In this document: piece by piece, positions 18,034 to 25,793 of the stretch
How the letters are laid out: each line of letters begins with the position of its first letter
Numbering within the stretch: position 1 is the first letter of the stretch
Source: Pleurotus ostreatus/Saccharomyces cerevisiae fusant
Taxonomy: Eukaryota > Opisthokonta
Direction: 5' to 3'
NCBI GenBank assembly: GCA_024196135.1
Contig: JAMQCK010000368.1
Coordinates: 1 to 25,793 of the forward strand
Length of the DNA stretch: 25,793 nucleotides
Notes under the pieces: model-generated
Told to the model about the DNA's origin: nothing
Databases searched by the model: none
What the model saw: the letters and a program-made list of their open reading frames with translations, nothing else
Position numbers and translations under genes: made by a program

Positions 18034-18474
18034 GCAAGGATGTGCTGGGCAATTGAGATTATTGCTTGAGTTAGGCGTAAACGAGTGGGCGGTAGGCTGT
18101 GGAGATAATGATGGGAGAGAACAAGGAACGATTTGTTGTGGACTGTTGTTGTGACTGCTCGGCGATTTCCGCACTGCACGTGCAATTTCCCGTCTGCCGG
18201 CGAACGCCGAGTGAGGCTTGTCTCCTTCATCCATCATGCCAATCGCTGCAGGTCTTACATGCCGCTGGGAAATCTCATCCTTTATTTGAAGTATTTCTCA
18301 ATAGACTCTGTTCAATATTGACAACCTCCCTCGAGGCTTGTAGCAAGTCGGCAGAGTCATCGGCAAATACAGGACCCCAAAAGGGCGCTTTCACTTGCCT
18401 TTTGTAGTAGCCGGTCCCCTTTCAATTGACTCGGTATCAAGATATCTGATTGTCTGAGCCTTTCAGTGACCGCC
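18034..18474. promoter_or_regulatory. Divergent promoter region (Ser-rich gene and P450-1)
   Basis: About 440 bp between the chosen start codons. It shrinks to about 240 bp if the upstream ATG at 18237 is used for the minus gene. No clear TATA box is visible before either start. Confidence 0.4.
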
Positions 18475-20762
18475 ATGCTGCTACTAGTGCAGGATATCCT
18501 TGCCGTCGTCCTCGCCTACGTGCTTTACTTACGCCTGAAGCGGGCGTCTGGTCCTCCGCTACCGCCAGGCCCTCCTGCTGACCCATTGATTGGCCACTTC
18601 CGCATCAATCCACAACACAATGCAGAGCGCGTCTATCCTAGGTGGAGCAAGGACCTAAGTGAGTGGGCACTGGAACGAGGTCGCAATCAAAGTCGCTGAT
18701 CTTCAAGCAGGATCCGACGTCATCCATCTGAATATTCTCGGGCAGCCCCTCGTCGTGCTCAACAGTCTCCGGGCTGCGGTTGACCTACTCGAGAAGCGCG
18801 GTGCAATCTACAGTGACCGTCCAAAATTCCCTTTCTTCGAGATGTAAGTCTTCGTCACTGGCACCCTCAGTGGGGCCCATAGGTCTACATTAGTCGGCTA
18901 ACATGTATCCCAGGATAGGCTGGTATGAAGACCTACTTCTCGTCGGAAGTAGCGATCCCGCCTTCTCCGCTCTGCGCAGCATCTTCCAGGGTTATTTCGC
19001 AAAGTCGACAATCCAGCAGAAATTCGGTGCCCTACAAGCGAATGAAGCGCGCAAGCTGGTAAAGCGCATCGTTGAAGACCCGGAGAAATGGCGAGAATAC
19101 CTCTTGATGTAAGCACTCGTTATGACCATGATCGTCTATATGTCCGTGAACTTCCATTTGTGAGAACCTGGATTGCGTCGAGCGTGCTCCCATGGGCTGA
19201 CGGCTCACTCTCCCTTGTGCTGACCATCGCCTTTTGGCGCTAGGTATGGCACCGCTATCACCATCCAGGTCATCACCGGACACGAGATCAAGTCCCTCGA
19301 CGATGTCTACCTTCGCGTCGCTGAAGACGTTGGGAAAGCGATGACCGGCAGCGGCACGCCTGGAGCGACAGGCGTAGACTTTTGTCCGTGGTGTGAGTGG
19401 TGACCGACGTTCGCGCCTTGATCGCTCAGTCCCGCGCCCCAATGGTCCATCGCCGACATCGCCGATCTTCGTCGCTAATCTATATTCGCAGTGCGCTACC
19501 TCCCAAGCTGGTGCGACCCGACGGGTTCATCAGCCTTTGCTCGCAAATGGCGCTTTGCAATAGAGAATTTGTACAACGTACCCTATGAGCGTGTCGCGGC
19601 GGACATAAAAGCCGGCACGGCACAACCATCCTTCATACTCTCCGCCATGCAGGAGATGCAGTCGCAAGGCGAGGGCGAGAAGACATTGACGCCGGAGAGG
19701 ATTAAGGGCGTCTGTGCGGCTACGTATGCAGGTAAGCCGATTTTCTGGTTTTTTACGTTCACTATAACTGTTCCCCACTCACAAAAACTGTAGCTGGAGC
19801 GCATACGGTAGGGTACATATCTCGTCGACAATTCCATCACTCACTGATCAACCAGACCGCCGATGCCATCGCCATCTTCATCTTCGCCATCGTCAACTAC
19901 CCCGAAGTGCAAGCCCGAGCGCAAGCCAAACTCGACGCCGTGGTAGGCCCTGACCGCTTGCCAGACCTGGCGGACCGCAAGGATCTACCCTACGTCGAGA
20001 GGATTATGCAGGAGACCTTTAGGTGAGTTCTATCTTATCCACTGCCGCATAACGTCTCACTTATGTTCATGCAATAGATTCTGGCCCACCTCCCCGCTAG
20101 GCGCGCCCCACAAATCCACGGAGGACGATGTCTATAGGGGGATGCTCATCCCCAAGGTGCTCCTCAGCTCCCAATCAGTCTACTAAGAAAGGCGCTCGAT
20201 CCGCTAATCACTCTCCAGGGCTCCCTCGTCCTTTTTAACACCTTCGCCATCTCGCACAACGAGTCCGTATACGCCGACCCGTGGCGCTTCGACCCCGACC
20301 GATACCTTCCGCGCGGGGAAGGAGGGCGCGGGGAGCCGCTGCCGACGGCCCATTTTGGGTTTGGGAGAAGGTGAGGGGCTTTATTCTTTCTTCTTTCTCC
20401 AAAGTCCTTCAAGCGCCCACATCCGCCCACACGCACTGACTTCGGTCGTGCTAGAATCTGCCCCGGTCGCTTTCTCGGCGAAGCGTCCGTGTTCATAGGG
20501 ATTGCCACACTGCTGCACGTCTTTAGGTTCAACAAGGCCAAAGATGAAAATGGCGAGGAGATCACTGTGAACCCTGAGGATGCAGAATATATTTCGGGAA
20601 CGGCGAGGTGCGTTGCGCGGTTATCGGCTCTTTTATCCGTGAATCCCCAGAGAGAAGGGGAAGAATAAGAGCGCTCATGTTCCACACAGTCACCCGGAAA
20701 AGATCCTTTGTACGATCACATCAGTAAGCGAAGAGAAGAGACACCTAGCCATGGGGCAATGA
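18475..20762 (+). CDS. Cytochrome P450 monooxygenase 1 (I-helix acidic residue replaced by His)
   Basis: Eleven exons: 18475-18658, 18711-18843, 18914-19108, 19244-19392, 19492-19731, 19794-19807, 19856-20022, 20078-20156, 20219-20370, 20455-20607 and 20690-20762, encoding 512 aa. Order of parts: an N-terminal membrane anchor (LLLVQDILAVVLAYVLYL), the Pro-rich hinge LPPGPPADPL, I-helix AGAHTT (301-306), K-helix ETFR (358-361), FDPDRYLP, and the heme loop FGFGRRICPGRF with Cys440. It is an ER-bound class II enzyme fed by NADPH-P450 reductase. Overall it resembles basidiomycete CYP64-like (O-methylsterigmatocystin oxidoreductase-like) enzymes, but I cannot assign family or substrate. The usual acidic residue before the I-helix Thr is His304 (CAT). 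Relative to its two neighbours it lacks two introns. Its stop lies 46 bp from the convergent P450-2 stop. Confidence 0.93.
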
Positions 20763-20808
20763 TATCACTTGTATGATAGTTCGATATGCTACGTCCCACC
20801 AACGAATT

Positions 20809-23035
20809 CTACTCAATATACGACCCCAACGCCAACTCCTTAGCCTGCTCGCTCGTTGCCCTGATGTCGCACAGCACATTTTCCGGATGACTGGGGCGGA
20901 GTAAGCCCAAATATGCCTCCCGCAACCAACATCCATCGCCGCACCTTGTAATTCCCGTCGTATACTTCGCCGTCTCCGGGTCAAGCGTGATCTCCTTACC
21001 TTCTTCGTCCTTCGCCTTCTCGAACGTGAGGACGTGCAACATGGTCGCAATGGCGATGAAGACGGAGGCGTCGCCAACGAAGCGGCCGGGACAGATCCTA
21101 CGAGGCGCATCTGTGTTAGTGCCGTGTCAACCCTTCTCCAACCTCGTCAATGCTTAGTGCTCGCGCGACACTCACCGCCTCCCAAAGCCAAAATGCCCTG
21201 TGGGCAGGGGCTCGCCGTGTCCGCTCTCCTCACGCGAGAGGTATCTATCCGGGTCGAAGCGCCAGGGATCTTTATATACGGCTTCATCGTGCGTCATGGC
21301 GAAGACGTTGAAGATTAGCAGGGATCCCTGTTCGAGATACATTTGTCAGGTTCAGTGGGAGCATAGAAGAGGTTAGTGGCGAACGGACCTTCGGAATGAA
21401 CATGCCATTGTAGATGTCGTCCTTCGTGGATTTGTGCGGTACACCTAGGATCGTTCGGACAACGTCAGCCGACAGGCTGAGCACCATGCTTAGAACTCCT
21501 TACCCAATGGCACGGAGGGCCAAAACCTGTGAGCGTGTGGAAGGTCAGGTAGCCATAGAATACATGGAATCAGATATCTTACCGGAAAACCTCTTGCACG
21601 AGACGCTCAATGTACGGCAAGTCCCTGCGGTCGTCCAGCTCGGGAAGGCGATCTGGTCCAACAACGGCGTTGAGCTCGGCCTTCGCTCGTTCTTGCACAT
21701 CCGGGTAGTTCACGATGGCGAAGACGAAGGTCGTGAGCGTGTCGAATGTCTGTCAGGCGAGTTCAATTGGCAAACCGGCGCACGAGTGATGGGATGAGCC
21801 CACTGTGTCGCCTCCAGCTGATTGTCATGTGAGCGCCCAATTCAGCGAGCTCATGAGGATAGATCTGCTTACCTGCGTAGGCCGTTGCGCACAAGCCCTC
21901 AATCCTCTCTCTTGACAGTGTCTTCTCCCCCTCGTCCTGCGCTTCCATCTCTTGCATGAGCGACAGCATGAATGATGGCTGCGCCGATCCAATTCTCTGT
22001 CGGAAAGTTGATCAGTCAAGAACTACCGAAATCAATTGCAAGACTCACAATATCTTGCGTAACGCGGTCGTACGGCACCGTGTACATCTCCTTTACCGAG
22101 TGGCGCAGCTTGCGCACGAAGGCAGTAGAGCCAGTTGGATCGCACCAGCTGGGTAGGTAGCGGACTGTGAGGGCGGCGTCAGCATATAGGTACCTTTCGA
22201 CAGTTTGACACGCACGCAGCGGTAGGATATCCACGCCCGTCGCGCCAGGAGGCCCACCCCCAGTCAGAGTCTTCCCGACCTCGTTCGCGATGTCCAGATA
22301 GGTATCATCGAGCGTCTTGATCTCATGGCCAGTGTTGATCTGGATGATGACCGCCACCGCGAACCTTAGGCGATGCCGACTGTGTCATCACAACAACAAG
22401 ACGTATTGAGGACTTACGCGCGAAAGAGTTCTTTCCAAGTAGCCGGTTGTTCTACGATGCGCTTGACGAGCTTGTGCGCCTCATTGGTCTGTATCTGGCT
22501 GAATTTCCGATTCGCTTCCCTTGCGAAATAGCTCTGATAGTGTGCGCGGAGGTGAGGGAAAGACGGATGATTGCACGATGTCACGAGCACATTTTCGTGC
22601 CACCCGAGCCTGTGCGACAATATCATTGTCAGTAGTACAGAGAATGATAGAACGATCAACGTACATGTCGAAGTACGCGAAGAAGGGGCGATCGCTGTGG
22701 ATGGCGCCGCGCTTCTCGAGCAGCTCGACTGCGGATTCGACGCTGTTGAGAACGATAATAGGCTGGCCAAGCACTCGGACGTGTATGAGGTCTGAGACTG
22801 AGGAGACATCAGCGGAAGACAGCAACGACGACCGAGGGGACTCACCATATTCCTTGCTCCAGCGGAAGTAGGCGCGCTCCGCATTCTCCTGCGGAATCAC
22901 TCGTATGTGCCCAAGTAAGGGCTCCGCCGGCGGTCCAGGAGGAAGGCGAAGTCCATTCGTCTTCGGCCTCAAGCGCAGATACAACAAGTATCCAAGGAAG
23001 AAAACGAGGAAGTCTTGCAGAATGAGACGCAACAT
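20809..23035 (-). CDS. Cytochrome P450 monooxygenase 2
   Basis: Thirteen exons on the minus strand (5' to 3'): 22846-23035, 22665-22797, 22418-22609, 22216-22364, 22049-22164, 21873-21996, 21804-21817, 21583-21749, 21504-21526, 21389-21444, 21176-21327, 20945-21097 and 20809-20890, encoding 516 aa. Parts: membrane anchor (LILQDFLVFFLGYLLYLRL), LPPGPPAEPLLGH, I-helix AGGDTT (302-307), K-helix EVFR (359-362), FDPDRYLS, and heme loop FGFGRRICPGRF with Cys441. All catalytic signatures are intact. It is paralogous to P450-1 and P450-3 with most exon lengths identical (133, 149, 152 and 153 nt). It has the most introns of the three and may be closest to the ancestral structure. The substrate is unknown. 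Confidence 0.93.
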
Positions 23036-23204
23036 GGTCGAGAGAAGCGGAAGAGAGCTCAACGCCGTCCAGTACTTATGACAGGAACATACCGTGCCTG
23101 TGGAGCGAAATGCATTCTGCGCCCACAATCATACCGGTGCTAATTCGAGCATCGAGTGTATTGAGAGGACCGGAGTTCGACGTGGGCAATAGAAACCTGC
23201 GTGA

Positions 23205-25341
23205 CTAATCTGTGTACGCCCCCGTCGCTAACTGCTTAGCGCGCTCGGAGGCAGGTTCAATGTCGCATAGAACGGTCTCTGGATGACTGCGGAATTTTGA
23301 GTCGGCGCCGTATCGCTGGTGCGTTTACATACCTCGTCAGTCCCGTGGTGTACTTTGCCGTCTCGGGGTCGACGATAATCTCCTCGCCCTTCTCATTCCT
23401 CGATCTCTTGAACACGAGGACGTGAAGCATGGTGGCGATCGCGATGAACACGGTGGCCTCTCCTACGAGGCGTCCGGGACAGATCCTGCGAACGGTCATG
23501 AATGTCAAGATCACGATGAGAATGGTGATCGGCAGGAGGCGCACGCACCGTCGTCCAAACCCGAAGTGACCGACAGGCAGTGGCTCGCCTCGCCCACCTT
23601 CCTCGTGTGGCACATATCGGTCAGGATTAAATTTCCAAGGATCAGAGTACATGGTCTCCTCATGACCCATAGCGAAGGCGTTGAAGAGCAAAAGAGAGCC
23701 CTGTCAACGCAAGTTGCGGGGGTATAAGGACGCGATCCGAGGAACGCACTTTTGGAATGAACATTCCGTCGTACACGTCGTCCTCCATAGACTTGTGCGG
23801 GACCCCTGTGATCGCGTTGAAAGAAAGTTGAAGTAAGGTCGGTGTCATCTGCTCTCACCCAGTGGCACAGCCGGCCAAAACCTAGAGCCAAGTGTTAGTG
23901 CTGAGAGCGTCAGCAAACCCATTCATCATACCTAAAGGTCTCTTGAACGATACGCTCGACATAAGGTAGTTTCTTTCGATCTTCCATCTCCGGCAAGCGA
24001 TTGGGGCCCACTACGGCGTCCAGTTCAGCGCGCGCTTTTTCTTGTACATCCGGATGGTTGACGATGGCGAAGATGAAGGTCGTCAGGGTGTCGAGGGCCT
24101 CCGACTATAATTTAGCTCTGACCGGGAGATAAAAGATCACCTCGCTTACAGTATCGGCCCCAGCAGCGAATGCGGTACCGCCTAACCCTGTAATTTGTTC
24201 CTTCGTCAGACCAGAGCCGGTCCCGCTATTGCCCTCTGCTTGCTGATCCTCGATCAAGGATCGCAGGAACGATGGAGGAGCTGTCCCGGCCGCCTGAGTG
24301 TGATTCAGGAACTCATGGTGCCCAAGCGCCAGGTAAAGACTTACCAGTTCCTTCTGAACATGATTGTAAGGTACGTTGTACAAGTTCTTTACCGCGTACC
24401 GCATCTTGCGTATGTATGCTGTGGTCCCAGTCGGGTCGAAGCAGCTGGGGAGATAGCGCACTGCGCTAAAGCTTAGCATCCCAATTCGTGCGTTATGATC
24501 GAGAAGCTCACGCAAAGGACAAATATCGACTCCCGTGGCTCCTGGCGGGCCTCCTGCCTTCAGTGTATGGCTCACGTCGCTCGCAATCGAGACGTATTCA
24601 TCGTCGAGGTCCTTGATCTCGTGCCCCGTGACGATTCGTATAATGATAGATGTCGTGAAACTGAGAGAAATGAGCACGGTAGGGACATCATACGTCCCAA
24701 AATATCGGTCGAGTACGTACAGTTCGAGCAAGCTCCGCCACTTTTCCGGCGATTCGACGATCCGCTTGACAAGCTTGTGAGCTTCGTTGGTCTGCAGGTC
24801 GTACATTCTGCGCTCAGCGCCCTTGGCGAAGTAATTTTGATACTCTCTCCGAAGGAGGGAGAACGACGGATGGCTGTATCCCATCGTGGTCAAATTCTCG
24901 TACCACCCGAACCTGCGGATGGTGATGAGTATCCGTTCAAGAGACGAAGTGATTAGCTACCAACATGTCGAAGTAGGCGAAAAACGGACGATCACTGTAG
25001 ATTGAACCACGCTTCTCGAGGAGTTCAATCGCCGTGGGCAAGTCGTGAATGACGATGATATGTTGGCCGAGTACTTTGATATGTATCAGATTTGACTCTG
25101 AATGGCAGAACATGAGGTTGAAAAGCGTGCAGAGCGGCGAGAACGCACTATATTCCTTGCTCCATCGGAAGTACGTGCGCTCTGCGTCCTGTTGAGGCGC
25201 AATCCTCAGATGGCCCAGCAACAGCTCAGCGGGAGGCCCAGGCGGAAGCATGAACTGTTTGATGTGTTGCCTGGTAAGGTATTGATACACGCCATAGATC
25301 AGAGCGCAGACGAGTACGTCCTGCGCAATAGTGAGTAACAT
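23205..25341 (-). CDS. Cytochrome P450 monooxygenase 3
   Basis: Twelve exons on the minus strand (5' to 3'): 25149-25341, 24965-25097, 24721-24912, 24512-24660, 24345-24460, 24150-24293, 23932-24104, 23859-23881, 23750-23805, 23549-23700, 23333-23485 and 23205-23286, encoding 521 aa. Parts: membrane anchor (LLTIAQDVLVCALIYGVY), LPPGPPAELLLGHL, I-helix AGADTS (305-310), K-helix ETFR (364-367), FNPDRYVP, and heme loop FGFGRRICPGRL with Cys446. The donor after exon 2 (GTTGGT) is weak but gives the same 133-nt exon as in the paralogues. The small 14-nt I-helix exon of P450-1 and -2 is fused to its upstream exon here. It is head-to-tail with P450-2, with 169 bp from its stop to the next start. Confidence 0.93.
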
Positions 25342-25793
25342 GGTCAGGAAGAGAGAATCGGAGGCTTACGCTGCGGACTCCAATGGTCTTTATAGCCCTA
25401 GGTCATGGTCGCTCTTCGCCCGCACGGTTCTCATGCGGATACATTCAAAGCCGGTCTGACGGCGGCATGACGCTCTGTAGGCTGAGGCTCATAGTCAAAG
25501 GCACCATCGGCACGACAAGCTCGACGGGCACGTAGCCCCCGGCACCGTCAGGCGTCCGCGACGTACGGAAACGCCTAGGGTAGAATAAGTGCACTTACGG
25601 GCAACAAGAAGTGCTATCCATACAGACCTCACAACAGCACTCGGAGAGACAAAGGAGATATCGCTCGGATACGCACGATGTATTCCGCGCAGTTGATTAG
25701 TTTGCATCTGGACAGGAGTATACATATACAGTAGAGTACCCGTTGTACGTGTCTACCATAGGGCCCGGCCCCAGAGGACAATAAACGGGATTC
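25342..25793. other. Upstream region of P450-3, no gene recognised
   Basis: Contains the TATA-like box for P450-3. No further exon or repeat that I can support before the window ends. Confidence 0.5.
25388..25395 (-). promoter_or_regulatory. Probable TATA box of P450-3
   Basis: CTATAAAG on the minus strand, about 47-54 bp before the ATG. With the usual 25-35 bp spacing, transcription would start some 15-25 bp before the start codon, a short leader. Confidence 0.5.

Noticed and set aside
1..25793. tRNA, rRNA, transposase, reverse transcriptase, or a prokaryote-type defence system
   Set aside because: I looked for tRNA T-loop motifs, polymerase or transposase motifs and operon-like packing and found none that I could support.

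Overview
The window looks like nuclear DNA of a filamentous basidiomycete, probably a wood- or litter-associated Agaricomycete. Genes are cut by many short introns (about 44-160 nt, GT-AG with one likely GC-AG). The DNA is GC-rich, genes lie on both strands, and there is a cluster of cytochrome P450s of basidiomycete type. I see no bacterial, viral or transposase-coding genes. All exon structures below were built by eye from splice signals, reading phase and comparison between paralogues.

Layout. (1) 706-3035 (-) is a decayed copy of the mitochondrial complex I 49-kDa subunit gene. It keeps intron and 3'-flanking sequence and is filled with six different short tandem repeats. (2) 4038-7650 (+) holds a tandem family of small three-exon genes of unknown function: intact members at 4038-4640, 5358-6106 and 7063-7650, and a broken one at 6470-6672. 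Every member begins with a first exon of exactly 17 nt. (3) 8118-11455 holds a divergent pair of mitochondrial genes: an Fmp46/DUF1687 thioredoxin-like protein (-), whose main exon lacks an ATG, and the functional complex I 49-kDa subunit (+, nine exons), the parent of the copy at 706-3035. (4) 11456-12917 has no gene but holds a 170-bp cluster of hairpins built on the motif TCACGCA/TGCGTGA. (5) 12918-13620 (+) encodes a small single-pass membrane protein. (6) 14092-15705 (+) encodes a TFIIS-like transcription factor without a zinc ribbon. (7) 16514-18033 (-) encodes a Ser/Ala/Lys-rich protein with one membrane segment. (8) 18475-25341 holds three paralogous cytochrome P450 genes: one on +, then two in tandem on -.

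The two themes are local duplication and repeat birth. The complex I pseudogene, the small-gene family and the P450 trio are all segmental or tandem duplicates at different stages of divergence. Short minisatellites (19-30 bp) occur inside exons, introns and downstream regions across the first two thirds of the window. Functionally, the 8.1-11.5 kb pair is mitochondrial, and the P450 cluster is probably for oxidation of small molecules (xenobiotic or secondary metabolism). No single pathway links the whole window.
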